NCBI GenBank assembly: GCA_008828725.1
Contig: MEHQ01002045.1
Span: forward strand, 100,149 to 164,148
Direction: 5' to 3'
Source of the DNA: Saccharina japonica
Taxonomy: Eukaryota; Sar; Phaeophyceae; Laminariales; Laminariaceae
DNA length: 64,000 bases
Part shown: piece by piece, positions 36,773-49,870 of the stretch
Layout of the letters: each line of letters begins with the position of its first letter
Numbering within the stretch: the stretch's first letter is position 1
The notes under the pieces: model-generated
Database searches by the model: none
What the model saw: the letters and a program-made list of their open reading frames with translations, nothing else
What the model was told of the DNA's origin: nothing
Made by a program: the position numbers and the translations under genes

Positions 36773-37869
36773 AACTAAAAGAAAACAACAAAAATAAGTG
36801 CATGACATGTAAAATGTGGGGTTGTACAATGTGCAGCATGAGCGTTGCCCACTCATACACATGCATGCCCAAAAAGAGAAACTCCAAGGGAAACCAAATA
36901 GATAAACCAATGCATGTATAGCCTAAATCCAACACCTGGTATTTTTTATGCTAACGCTAGCTTCGCGCTGACGGCCGTCGCTGTCTCGCGTTTGTTCCAG
37001 CTCATTCTACACGACAGAAGGGCCTCAAACCGTAAACGTATAAAATATGTGCTGGTATGTGCGCTTGGTGCTCTGCTCGAACTGGACTCGAGGGCTAGCA
37101 GTGTCGAACTCACAGTCTAGCAGTGTCGAGCCCGAATAACTGTTGAGTTTTCGGCAAAGAAAGGCCGTCTCCGTGGCGAATGCCGACGGTTACAGCCGTA
37201 ATCTTCGCAAGTAACATAAATGGAGCACTTTATACTCTGCCAACCACACCTACTACACCTGCTACACCTCCGGTAGGTTCTTGTTTCGTGGGATCATCGT
37301 GCCCGGGATAACTCGCCGATGACATATTTTATGAATGTGCCTATCATTCCTCACCGAATGTACTCCCCGAAGTCGATCAAACAAAGCATGCACAATCTTT
37401 GTATGAACAAGCAAATGCATCCTCGCGGCATTTTTTGTTTTGTTTAATTTATCCTCCGGTGGAGGGGTAAACACAAAGCTTAAGCTTACGACGCTTCCAC
37501 ATATAACTGTGTCGTGTGTCGATTTAGCTCAGTTGGAGTTAATAACGGTGCCTCTGCGGCATACGGGAGCGTGAGTACGTCGACCCGCCCCCGTCCTCAG
37601 GCTGATGTGTTAGGTACGGTGCAGATAGCCACCCAGAGAGAGAAGCTCTCCGGGTAGTGTGGGGCTTCACGCGAAGCTCGCTCACTAAAACAAACCCAGG
37701 TTACGCCGCCTACCTGCCGTGCCACCCACACGGCTAACGTAACGTCGTTACCGGAACCCCCCCGCCAGGACCATTCGGGACCCCTCAGAATGAGCACTGT
37801 TCCGGTGGCCCCGATGTATTCCGCACCACAAATATAGACGTCGAAAAAGCGAACGGGCGCTAAAGACTG

Positions 37870-40800
37870 CTACCAAAATCTCTTCAAAGAGAAACACCCT
37901 GGTGTCCAGAAAGAACGGAAGCCGGCCATCGAAGAGCCCCGCCCCTTCACCACCGTTTCTCCTGGTAGCGCGCCTTGCGACGCCCCCCCTACCGTTGCCC
38001 TGCTCGTCCCACCACCACCACCACCACCACCACCACTACCACCACCACCGCCGCCACCACCACCAATGCCATCGCCAATACCACCGCCACCACCACCACC
38101 ACCACCACCACCACTGCTACCGGGCCGCAAATCACTGGGTGGGGAGCATGCGAGGGTGCGCAAGATGTTGGCCATGTTGTTTGCTAATACCTCCGCAGGC
38201 GCTCGGGGTAACGGTTGGAGAAGAAGGTCCAATCGCCCCTTGATCTCCTCGATGCAGGCCATGTTCGCTTGAGCGGCTTTCACTTCGGCAAGAGGAGCCG
38301 CAGCCGGTGGTCCCGAAACGCTCAGTACCGGGTCGGCCCCAGCCGGAAGCATTTCATCGCCAGCATCACCACCCCCTCCCTCAGCGTACGGTGCTGCAAC
38401 GGGGAGGGGCGCGAGGTTTTCCCGCTCCACGGAAGCCCCCCCCGCCGCGTTCTCCTCCCGAGAGGGCATGGCCACGTTCGCTGGTTCCGCTGCTCCCACC
38501 AGCACAGGAGGGTCCACAGCCAGTGGTCCCGAGTCGTTTACACCCTCTCCCTCAGCATGCGGTGCTGCGACGGGGGGGGGCGCGAGGTTTTCCCTCTCAA
38601 CGGAAGGCGCTCTCGCCGGAGCGCCGCCGAGGCTGCGGTCGGCGCCAACCCTGGCCAGTCCTGCCGCCGGAATCCCTGAAGCGGGGGCGATCGAAGGCGC
38701 CCCCCCCACAGGTGGGTGTCCGATCGGGGGTGCACGGTCGATCCCAGCCGCGACATGGTTGGCGACAATGGCATTCACGTAGGCGGAAATCTTGACCGCA
38801 AGGTCACGTAGAAAGCTCGTGGTGTCTGGCATTTCGCCCCGGTCCACTGGGTTAGGGGATACCAGTTTCCTCAACACCTCGCAAATCTTTTAGACACAAA
38901 GAAAGCAGCATCGCATAGAGTAAGGCAGGGGAAGGAGAGAGCGATCGGATGACCTGAGTTAATGTTTGTCGGTGCATAGATTGGAGGATAAATCGCAATC
39001 AAGACTGAAAATTATGTGCGAAAATATCTGTCTCGCACTCTGTGCTTGGCTCTATGACAGTGAGATGACCAAACACATTTTAGGGTGCGGCCGGCATCTA
39101 TCTGTTGAAGTGCAGCGTTGAGGCTATCCGTTGAGTTTACCCCCTATCCCCTATCTCCCGGGATGTCCAGGGGATAAGAGACAACGTCAACAACTCAGTT
39201 CAGCATAGAACGTCGATTACGCAAGGGAAAACACATACAAAGCAAAACAATTCTACCCCGAAGTTGAATTCCGGCTTCGAGTAGATACAAGGCAGTCGTT
39301 TCTGAGCAACATCCGTTCAATATCGAAACCCACCCTTGACCGTTCTGACGGGGGCACAATCGGGTTGAGGTGGTTCGGCTGAAGAAGGACGCGCGACAAG
39401 CTTCCGTCGGTCTTTGTCCGCAGAGAGATGTCGGCCTGCATACGAAAAAAAACGCCACACAGCAAATAAAAACAGGCATGCGGCAAACACGTGTCAGGGT
39501 CATATATCAACAGTGTAGTTGATCAGCGCGTGCCACAGTGAAAGTGGCGCTCTACATCCCCGGCTAAACTATTACCCTCTTTAGAACTGCACCTGCCACG
39601 TGTTTTGGGGACATCATACTTGGAATTACTGTAGTGCTGGAAAAAAACTTGTAGCACTGAAAGGGTTTAGGCACTGCATGTTCTCTCTCATATTATCTGG
39701 TACGCAACACGGGAGATACACTTACGTACTTACTTTCTGTACTTCGTATGATATCAAAGCGGACATCGAAACTCGTGTTCAGGAACAGCACTTCAACACA
39801 CTGTCAACTTACGTGAACAAACACACGGAACAAGAAGCAAGTATTTATACGTACTGTGTCCTGGTTATATTACTATCAAAGCCTGGCCGATTCGTCCAAG
39901 CATGCGAGACAAATTGCGACGCGTGAGAAGAGTCTACCTGGACGTACGCGGACTCACCCAGTGCTGGGTCATGTCAGCACCGGCGACTTGCAGAGTGTAG
40001 GTTTTCTCGGCTTCCTCCTTAGTTAGCAGGTTCTGTAGTTGGACGAACGAGTCGTTCGGGGTGGGTGGACGAGGGGACTAAGAAGTGGAGGGTAAAATGA
40101 AAAAAATGCTAAACACGAGCTGGCTGGCTGGCATTGCTATGCGATGGCAGGAGAGTTTAAAGCGGCAGGGGATTTTCTGAAACAGCAAAAAACCAAGCTT
40201 TACACTGTACCGCACCACCGTTCCTTGGAAGGACGCTACTGCCCCCACCCTCACAGCCCAACCGACCGCCCCCGCCAGCCACGGACATGCCTCTTACCCA
40301 GTGGATCCACATGTCGTCGTTTCTGGTCCGTATTGCTGGGTTAGCCAGGATGAAGCACGTGTCCACCCCTAAGGCAAACGTGTCCTGGTTGGCCGCTGCC
40401 AGGACATGCCCGATGACGTTCTCGAGAGGAACCCTCGACAAGGTGCCATTTTTCATACCCCTTATCTCACCGACGCCTGTGGTGTTTACGACAAGGGCAA
40501 GAGTACGAGTGTTATGGTTGGCCGCCAGGCATGCGTGTCCGACGTGATTGACAGTGTCGGGTTGCAGTGGACAACGAAAACGCGCACACCATGTTGTTCT
40601 TCTGGAGAACAATCCCTGATGCCTGCATAATTCGACCGGGAATAGTCACCGCTCAATAAACAATGCCGCCCAACCCGGAGAAAGCTGTGTCCTGCCGTGT
40701 GTCTTATGGCAACAATAACCTGACCCTGAACTCGAGAACTGTGTCCTCAAAACGTTGGTGCACTATCATACGCACTACTATTAACAGTACAACCGACGGT

Positions 40801-43800
40801 GAAAGTCGAGGGGTGTTTTCGGTAGTTTTGGTCTTGTCTCTTCTGAAATCCCATGGTTGCACTCTCCCGAACCGCGACTCACCGCACCACACTCCGGGGT
40901 CGGTAACCTTCCCGACGAAACGCTCAGGTCCGTTGCTACGGCAGACCAAAGTGTTGACCAGCTTATGGTCACAGTGCACGATTCCGGCGCTGTGCATGTA
41001 CGAAAGGCCCTCCGACGCATCCGCCGCGAAGCTGGCAGCAAACACCACAAACAGCGCCAAGAAAAACGAAACAGGCAAAAAGACGGCGTCCTGCTCGAAA
41101 AGGTGCAACACGTGCAAGCACTTTTTTTTTTTCCATCCCATTTATTATCTTCGCACTTCCGTCTCTCCCTCCCTAGTCGTAACTCAGATCCGGGGTCACA
41201 AAGTAGGCTCCTCTCCCTCCTCCCCCACTACAGTTCTTGCCTTGACTTTTATCGCGCAGAGGGTTCAGCCTTCCCAACGCTCGTCGATTTTCATCGAATT
41301 TTGCCAACTCACGCTCTCGCGCTTTCTGCTAGTCAAGATATTTTTTGCGAGAAAAAGTGCCTATGCATGCACTCGGCGGGGCTCGAACTCGCTTTCTTGA
41401 CGCTAACAGGCTTCATGGTTACCTGCTAGCCCACCGGGGCGACCGGTTGGAAGGCGTGCACGGGCAAACGCCATACCTGGAATGTAAAACAAACGCAGCA
41501 GTATCTGTACCCCCGGAGCGCGTGCATGCTGGGCATGGACGATGGCACTTTGCGAAATCGATTTTTCTGCAGGTGTGTATGCTCACTTGAGAACTTGTTG
41601 AATGGTAAAATCCGGAACGCTCGCTTTGATAGTCGCCTGATAGAGGTCGCAGACAGCGACCTCCATTATAAGACCTTCCGACCCCGCCACATCGCTCAGC
41701 GCCTCGACGGAAATTATATTCTTGTGTCGCTTTAATCTGATATATGAGGGGCAAGAAGTGGAGAGGGGAGGGGAGCATGGCATGAGACGAGAGCTGCCTC
41801 GGCCGTCCGAGCGTCTGAACGTCAAGCGCCCGACGTTGCGACGTACAAGTCAAAGCGCAGCGGTAGCACCACACAAGTCAAAGCGCAGCGGTAGCACCAC
41901 ACAGCAGTAAGCATTTTTCTACGAGTCCATATACGGCTTCGAGCAATGAATACCGCCTTGGTGTGCGTGGCGGCTCGCTACCGACACGCGTATATACGAC
42001 CATATATCGCAGATATATTTACAAAGGGTATACTGATTGCGTGGCGAGACATCAGAGGGGGGAGACTCACATGGCGTACGCCGCCAGTTCCCGAATCATA
42101 GAGGTTGCGTCCTGCCCCTGGCACATCAATGGATGGGAAGGGGTCGCGTAACGTCGGCAAGGCTTACATGGTTGTGTGAGTAAGCGATGACAAACAAAAA
42201 CTGTCGCGACCTGTGCACAGCTGCATCATGATGTAATATCTGGTAAGTGTTTCCCCCCCCCTGGAGCAACAGGCTCACGAACGAACATTGTCATTAATGT
42301 CCGTGTTGACATACAAACGTGCGAGGTGTATGACAATATAGCTCTATACCACAAAAATCAAATCAAGTCATTTTCCCCGTTTATTGGTTTGCACTGCAGT
42401 GTGATTAGTCATTTTCGCGCTACTTTGAATGGAGCCACAAAAGGAAACGGGTGTTTGCTATGATGAGGTGACGACAACGTGTGCCTGGTCATTGTGACCC
42501 CCGGCTAGATGATACCTGCTATAAGCTATTCTGAGGTCATTATCAGCAACAACAACAACAACAACAAAAAACAAGACCAATGCATTGTCATTCTCCATGC
42601 GTACATTTTGCAGCACGTATTGGGATATGACCGCCAAACCTTACGCAGCGATGCAAGTCCTTACACAAATCACATGCTAACATACATTTGGAACACCCTG
42701 CCTTCCAGTGATCACATTATAGCTCACAACTCACCGGTAAAACCTTCTTGATAGCATACACCGCGTTCGTTTTCTTGCACTTTCCACTGTACACAATGCC
42801 AAACCCTCCTTGTCCGAGTACTTTGACCTCATTGAAACGCTCATTAACGTCGCCGGCGAGCCCGTTCACGGCTAGCTCGCGCTTGCACGCACAAGCGTCG
42901 CTCTTCGCGTGCATGTGCACGTCTCGTAATTCGCCAGGGGTCCACCGAGACACGATATCACCGATCCTAGGGGGTCCCGCAGCAACCCCGCCAGGACGGA
43001 GACGGGCCAGAGCTTCCATGCCCCTAGTCGGCTGCGGAGGGGAAGGGGGGCGAGCGCCGGGAATACTTCACTGTTAACCTGAACCGCGTTCCAAGAGTAG
43101 TCTTAGTTCCAATTTTAGTCTTCGGCAAGGAAAAAAGACCTTTCCATTTTCACCCCTGAGTCTACGACGGAATGGCCGCGCGCGCGTCGGTGCCGCCGCG
43201 GCAGTAATATGGTGGCAGTGATCAAGGGTGCGATGTTTCGACCCGATGTAAGAACAGTAGGCGCAGATATCTTGTACCAAAACCAAAGCCGAGTGATGCG
43301 GACTTAGGCTATTGATCTACTCCGGCACGCCAAGGAAGGTTGGACTACTGTACAACAACCAAATACAGAGAACATCGAGCTGCAGGCACAAGTTCAATAG
43401 GTCTACTGTGAACAGCCGTCTCGCGCACCTCCTCGGCCCACGCGGAAAAGTCCGTCCTGCCCTTATCACCGTCGATTCTGCGCTTGAGAGCCTTACAGAG
43501 CGCCTAGCTCGAGGAGACAGCAAAGCGGGGCGGCAGTGATCGAGGTCTGAGGGCACCGCAGGCATTCGTCCACAAACGAACCACCAAGAATAACAGCGGA
43601 CTCGAACATCAAGATACGGTAGCGGGGACCTTATGAGTACAAAATATGTTGGTGCATGAACTATCTGCCCGAGGTTTGGCGAGGGCCCCAAATAATGAAA
43701 TTCCATACCCCAGGTATAGCTACGTACAGTAACCCAACGCATCCAGCAACACGCCTTGGGTAAATTGGCCGCAGTGACTGCTGTTCTTGGTATCGTGTTG

Positions 43801-45977
43801 AAGTTATTTACGTCGCGCATTTTTCCTGGTCGATTCAAACAGCTGTACAAAACAAGCCACAGCGACGCCACGCGATCACACGCCACGCACGGACTGCCCG
43901 AGGAGGCTTGCTGCGCAGGGAAACAATCGTAATGACAAACCTGTGAGACTTTGAGTGCGTCCGCCTTGTGTCTTACTTCGTCCTTAAGCGCGATTATTTC
44001 CAGCCGCATTTGGGCCTTTGAATCCTGGGTCGAAAGGGTTGTTTTGACGGACGCACCGGGGCACAAAGAAGTGCGAGTTCGAAAAAACTGTTATCGTTTG
44101 GTTGGGCGGGGTGTGTGTGCCTATGATTTATGATGCGGTACCTACAGTAGTTTGTTCTCCCTTGTGCACCGCACTTTTGGCACAAAATATCACGCTAAAC
44201 GCTGGAAGCGTACGTAGCACACAACCTGCTTGTACAACAGTACTAAAACCCATCGCAGCCCTTGCCAAGGCACCGCGGGTTATTTGCCGCTGCGCTGCTT
44301 CTCGAACTGACACGGGGGTGCTCGTCGCGCGCGGTTGCGCCAACGGGCGAGCTGACCATTAGATGGATTGTGGCAGCAGCAGCAGCAGCAGCAGTAGCAG
44401 CAGTAGTAGCAGTAGTGGCAGCAGCAGCACTGGCATCAGTAGCTCCGGCGTATGCTAAAAATAACAACTATTGAAAACGGCGACTCACGTTTGCTAGCTG
44501 GAGCTCGCGCTCCAATTGCTCCGCGCGGTGGCGGTACTCGTGAGATTCTCTTTCCTTTTTCGGCAGGAGGCCCTGCAACTGTTTTTCTTTTTTCTGGATC
44601 TTGGCAGTCGTCCGGCTCTGCAAATTGGCCACAATGGCGTTCGGCACAGCCTGCCAACAGGGGGGATGGGAGGGGATAGGAGGAAACGAGAAAGGGATAG
44701 ATGGCACAACGTAGCGTGGTTTGCGTCTAGCAAGTGCTCAGTTTTCAAATTTTGCTTTTGTTTCTCGTAAAAAAATCACCACACATGTCACGCGCGGACC
44801 CTCTGCGTACGCTCGTTACTTCCGGCGACGTATACGTACAGCAATTGTGCACTTCATACAAAAGCAGCGCACACCACGCACGCGCTCAGGTTTTGTATCT
44901 ATTATACAGCACGAACTCTCGCCAGACTTCCGGTGGCGACGGAGCAGGGCACTGGGTAGACTACGTATGCGGCCATGACCTACTACTGTATCACCTTGTA
45001 CTGTACTACTGTACTACTACTGCTGTACTCATAGGGTAAAACGTACACCTTTCTTCGTGAAGCTCTCGATTCGCTCACGGATATGTACTACTACTGTAAG
45101 TGATACATCGGAACCCAGTGCTGTAAGCTCGGGGGTTTCGGGAACAGACGTTAACCTGTGTCTGTGTGGTGTGTTTCGAGAAAAGAGAAAGCAGGTGGAG
45201 GATTTACGGAGAGAGGCTACCCTCGCGGCGACGTCGTGGCCGACATGCCACCACGTGCTAAGAAAGCCTTTCCGGCGCGATCTCCGACTCAACACCGCGC
45301 AACTCATTCCGCTGTCGGTCCACACTATTGCTATGTAGGTTACTCGTACAGCACTAGTAGTAGATGCTGGCCTTGTTATCTTGTGGACGATCTGATGCAG
45401 TACAGTTCATAGCGAAAGTTGCTGCCTTCTGATTGATACATTCCTGAATTGAATGTGCGGCTGCGTTTCAATTTTCGATTTCGTACTTTTTCCAGTATGG
45501 TTGAAATAAATTTCGGCTGAGAACGATCTCCAAACTCGACCATCCGAGCTGAGGTGTGGGGGTCATGTTCACCGCAAATAGTGGTATTAAGCGAGCGTGG
45601 GTGCAAATAACGCACGCGGCGGCCAGAGCAGTGCCGTGTTGGCGCGTGATCTCTCTCTCTCTCGTTTGAAGAGGCCAAGCAAGCCGCCCAACCTGCTCCC
45701 GACAGAAAGCTACCAGGTGTGCTCCTCTATGATACCCGTCCGCACATGCAACCGAACCGACCAACAGCAGGCAGTTTTTTATGCACTGTAAAATGAACTC
45801 ATTCCAGAGGTATCAACAATCCCGCAAACATAACATACATGTAGCAGTACCGTACGCAGCCGACAAGTTCGGTTCGGTCGCTACACGCTACTACTCCAGC
45901 CCGATAATCACCTGGACACCATCACCGATGCGCTGAGCCTGCCGCCCCTTATCTCCTTCGCTAGCGGGGCTCTCCAT
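37870..45977 (-). CDS. TKL-like protein kinase B, multi-exon
   Basis: Exons 45912-45977, 44489-44650, 43941-44024, 43429-43503, 42735-43031, 42071-42162, 41587-41736, 40883-41031, 40298-40476, 39958-40077, 39334-39435 and 37870-38886 join in frame to about 830 residues. Many exons have the same length and phase as in kinase A (84, 92, 150, 149 and 102 nt). The N-terminus has a longer coiled coil (EKQLQGLLPKKERESHEYRH). The kinase motifs are GQGGFGIV, YAIKK, IRELAAYA, IMEVAVCDLY, HCDHKLVN, VTDPGVWCG, VPLEN, QDTFALGVD and NPVDRGEM. The tail is Ala/Pro-rich, then poly-Gly, ending LKRFW. Catalytic Lys, Glu, Asp and Asn are kept. The SPLE-like position lacks the Ser/Ala (VPLE) and one donor is GTGATT. 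No stop or frameshift was found, so it may be functional. The start is chosen by conservation with kinase A. Confidence 0.8.
41118..41447 (-). mobile_element. tRNA-derived SINE in a kinase B intron
   Basis: Full-length minus-strand copy (poly-T at 41121, head CGGTCGCCCCGGTGGGCTAG near 41440) located between the catalytic-loop exon and the hinge exon. Kinase A has no insertion at this intron, so it postdates the duplication. Confidence 0.82.
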
Positions 45978-46539
45978 CTGTCGAGCGTCCACCTCCGCCC
46001 CTCGCAGCCTGGCTAAATATGCTCCTTCAGAGTTTCGCAGCGGTGCCACGATGGGTTGTTGTGGTTTTTTTCTGTGTTTGCCTGCCGCGGTCAACATCAC
46101 GACACGATTACAGCTACGTACGTACGTACTGTAGCTGTGCCACACGCTTGTGGCCGCTTGTCGTGGAAGCCGGACCAGCGAAGATGACCACCACACTGCT
46201 GCCGCGTGGGTACTCTCTTCGCCTCCTCTAGTCGTCTTCCTGAGCCTTGGCACTTGGCACCCTTGCTACAGTAGTTTGCTTGCCCAGGCGTGCAGTACTC
46301 GTAGGATGCCGAACAGGCGTTTTTTTTTCGGGGATGTATGAACTATCCCGTTGGTAGACCACCGGAAACAACAAAACGGATCCAACATGAAAGAACAAAG
46401 ATATACGTCGTATGTCACTCTGTCCCGAAATATATGTCCCGTTTTATCATTAATAATACCTGGTATGTAGTAAAAACGATTCTTATATTTTGGGAGCGGA
46501 TGTGCGTATGAATACGAATCCTACATCATCATACCCGGG

Positions 46540-46720
46540 GTACGTTTTTTTTTTCTTCACTTTTTTGTTTTTTTAAGTTTGTTTTTTCCAGTTTGTTTTC
46601 ATGATTTTCAAGTTTCAATTTTCGATTTTTATTTTTGTTTGCTTTACGTAGTGCGTTTTCCTGGTTTTTGAGTGTAAGGTTTTCAACTTTTTTAAGATTT
46701 GTTTTTCGTTTTCAAGCCTC
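46540..46720. repeat. T-rich simple sequence
   Basis: Irregular TTTTC/TTTTG tract upstream of the tandem pair at 46752. No gene. Confidence 0.6.
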
Positions 46721-46751
46721 TAGACGTGCACAAGTACTACTGTACGTACAA

Positions 46752-47420
46752 CAATGAGTAGTGGTGTTACCCTTTTGCCATTTTTACCCGGGTACCCTCG
46801 CGAGAGAGTATTACCCGGCTTGCTAATACCCGTCACGGGTACGAGTGACAATTCATACTCGCCGAGTATTTGGGGCCCGGGTACCTGGGTACCCGGGTAC
46901 TCGGATACCCGGTTTAAACGGGTAACCAGGTATGTATATACCCTTTTGATTTCTCTTGGAAGTCCCGGAAATAAATGGCAACTTATATCACCCCCCTCTA
47001 CTAAATCACGTCCTCTGGGTACAGTAGTATTTGACACATTCTCGAGGACACCGTTTTCAAAAAGATAACGCCGTCTCATACCTCACATCTCACACCATAC
47101 TATTAATAAATAAAGTGTTACCCTTTTGCCAATTACCCGGGTACTCGCGAGTGTAATACCCGGCTTCCTAATAAATACCAGTGACGGGTTTGGGTAACAC
47201 TTTTCAATGACATACTCGCCGAGAGTATTTGGGCCCCGGCCACTCGGGTACCCGGGTGTTGGACGGGTACCCGAAACGAAACGGGTATCGGGTACCCGCC
47301 CAAAGAGGCCGCAAATACCCTCGAGTAGTGCCCGGGTATTGTGTTTCCCAAAGTGGCAGGTATACCCGTTTTAAGACGGGTACTCGTCGGGTAATACCGG
47401 GTAGACACATACACTAAATG
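46752..47420. repeat. Tandem pair of TACCCGGGTA-rich repeats
   Basis: Two related units (46752-47080 and 47115-47420) both begin GTTACCCTTTTGCCA, continue with ACCCGGGTAC, CTCGCGAG and TACTCGCCGAG, and are full of the palindrome TACCCGGGTA and variants. No coding capacity is evident. Confidence 0.75.
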
Positions 47421-47929
47421 GAAGAAATATGCAGCACGTGTGAATTATAACTAACTAAGGTTAATCACAGAGTAGTCACAAAGCTCCCTGAAAGAAGAAA
47501 ACCAACGGAAACCAAAATAAAATTTGTTGAGCTTATAGTTTTTACGTAGTTTGATTTTGACTGGGCCGCTGGGCCGGCGACGAACGTTCGTGTGCGTATA
47601 TACACATGATGAGCAAAAACCAACTTCAATTTTGCTATATGGTATATCCATAAATGGGGTAGAAAACGAGATTTTGTCCATCGCAGGGTGCTGGGCATCA
47701 TACAGGCGAAACGGGCACTCGGCTGGCTATGTGATACGGCGATGCTGAGTGCTGTGGTCGTCTTGTGTCCAGCTGCACATGCAAGCAAAAGTAATGGACC
47801 CCCCGGGATCCCGGGATTTTCCTAAACATCAAAACGCGTCTGCATGTCTATACGAAAACCTGGAGCACCAGAGAGCTGAGAGCTGAAGTAGAACACGAGA
47901 CAGAACTGGCTGGGGCAACCAAGTTAGCG

Positions 47930-48047
47930 ATGGCTATGTCCATCACCCAGGATACCTTCGATGAGGTAGTCAAGGAGAACATGGAGGACTTTCGAATGGG
48001 CAGGAAGGGTGCTGCTGAGGATGCCGTGGAGCAATTCAAGGCACAAG
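47930..48047 (+). CDS. ARMC6-like first exon (orphan)
   Basis: An ATG at 47930 opens 39 codons plus one base, ending at a consensus donor (CAAG, then GTAAGG). The peptide includes SITQDTFDEVVKENMEDF, then EDAVEQFKAQG. This closely resembles the conserved N-terminal motif of armadillo-repeat protein ARMC6 (pattern ..Q.TFD..V.EN.E.F......A...AVEQF..QG), a widespread eukaryotic protein of poorly defined function. The armadillo repeats that should follow are not visible in the next ~6 kb, so either the intron is very long or this is a captured or truncated exon. It is on the strand opposite to the kinases. Confidence 0.6.
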
Positions 48048-49199
48048 GTAAGGTTGGTACAAAAACCTCGGTAGCAGCAGCAGCAGCAGCAGCAGTAGCA
48101 GCACAGCAGCCCCAGAGCAGCAGAGCGCACAGCACGCACCGCTGTTAGTTGCGAGCACACGGGGGGGAAGCTTGGCGTTTGCTGCTGCCGTAATGCGCCA
48201 TACTAGGCATCATACTATGGAATTACCGCGAGACTGGGGATTCGAAGTGCCTCATTACTTTCAACTTGGCTGCGACTCGAGCTTGTCGAACATGCCATCA
48301 AAGAACTTCTTAATTTTCAATTTGAAATTCTCGACAAACGAGGAACAACAGGCGCTTGACGCTTGACACTTGACACAAATCGACAAATCGACATAAGCAT
48401 TAGACATTTTTAGACACTGCTGTTGAGACAGAGTAGATAGACACACCTCGGACAGATCATCGATTCCCATTCCCACTGCTTGACGATCTACAGCAGCAGT
48501 AGATCTTTCAGCGAAGATTGATCCCTGATCTTTGTGGCATAGGTCTACTGTAATAGTAATCTATTAATAGTAATATTAATAGTAATAGCTCACGTTACCG
48601 GGGGCGAGCCGTAAGGCTACTTCTTATGCCGTCGGATTGAAAGGATCGAAAAACTCGGTTTCCGATCCACTCTAAATTCGACGGGGTGTGTCTGCATGTC
48701 TTCCCTATCGTCAATCGGATCGACTTTGCTTTTCTTAGTGCTCTTCCTGGGGGCGGTTGATACGAGAGTTGAAAACTGCTTCGTGCCCTGATCGCGGGTT
48801 CTACGAGGAGCTGCGCTGCGAGCAGCAGCAGCAGCAGCTGTAGAGCAGTCAACCCAGCATCGGAGAGGTGTTTAGTCTGCTACTGGGTGGTGTGACCGTG
48901 TGTTTGGGGGGGTGGACAGAGATGAGGTGAGCTTCAAAAGCTTGGGGGAGTTTTTCGACGGGAATCGTGGATTGGATTTCTCACTCGAAAAATTTGGGAT
49001 GGAAAAAACTATTTTTCAACAGTGTAAGTAAGACCTATGCTATGCCAATGGGAAAGCGATGCTGCCATTAAAAGTTTGAATTCCAGAGATCCCCGCCAGA
49101 AGTTTCCAGAACAAGCTTGCTATAAGACCGATTCTTGAAACGGAAAGTTCCCAACTTTTAGAAAAACCCCGAAAAAGGCAACTCTGGGGCCGGTGTTGG

Positions 49200-49870
49200 G
49201 ACAAGATTGGCTTCAGAAAAACTCAGGCGGATGTTTGGTTGGAAGCGGCGAGATTCCGAGTCCTCGACAAACATGGATCGACAAAACCAACGACTGCGTC
49301 ATGAATTCTGAACGCGGTGCGCTCGTTAGGGGCTTCGACCCACCCTAGGGTCACCGTGTTCACACGATGGCCGGTGGCGGGCGCTGGCCAGGGGTATGAT
49401 GAACAAACAAGTGGCCGCTGGTGTGCATAAAACGGATGACACCTTTTCTCGATCGGTATCGAATGGCAAAAAATAGTTTTTTTCGGGTTTGGGAGAAGAG
49501 CGTAGGACGCCGCCGGCAATCTCTCGCCCCCTAGACCATGGATCCACCTGATACCTTCGAGGCCGTCATCTACACTCGTTGGCCTTGCCCGACACGAAGC
49601 GGGTTGGCCGTGGGCTGAGTCTGTGTCGAGGTCGAAGGTCTATCGTCGCACGAGCTGATTTTCATCAGGGTGTTGACGATTTGCAAAGAGAAAAAACCAA
49701 TTGCGCCGCCTGCAGCCGTTTGAAAAAAAAGAAGGAAAAAACCAAACATTTTTTCCCTTTTTCCCCACAGCGGCGGTACGATAATTTTTTCTGCTGTGTC
49801 TTGAAAGCAATATTTTTTTAAGAAAACTTCCAAACTTCGCGTTCCCATTGGCATAGGTCTAAGGAAGCCC
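49200..49870. repeat. R repeat, copy 1
   Basis: Shares AGTCCTCGACA, ACCCTAGGGTCACCGTGTTC(A), a GCCGGTGG/GCCGGCCAGG region and a TTTCCCCACAG end with 55360-55980. A short part also occurs at 60480-60575. Copies 2 and 3 lie immediately beside kinase relics C and D, but this copy is detached from any kinase. Confidence 0.75.

Larger units (their letters stand above)
36240..46350. repeat. Segmental duplication unit, copy B
   Basis: Collinear with about 9640-20050. Both contain the TAACGCTAGC segment, the GAGAGAGAAGCTCTCCGGG segment and every kinase exon in order. The offset is about 25.5-26.3 kb. Indels are explained partly by SINEs unique to each copy (10440 in A; 36434 and 41118 in B). Confidence 0.85.

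Noticed and set aside
38307-38795. Plus-strand reading frames over 38.2-38.8 kb
   Set aside because: Antisense shadows of the kinase B tail, for the same reason.
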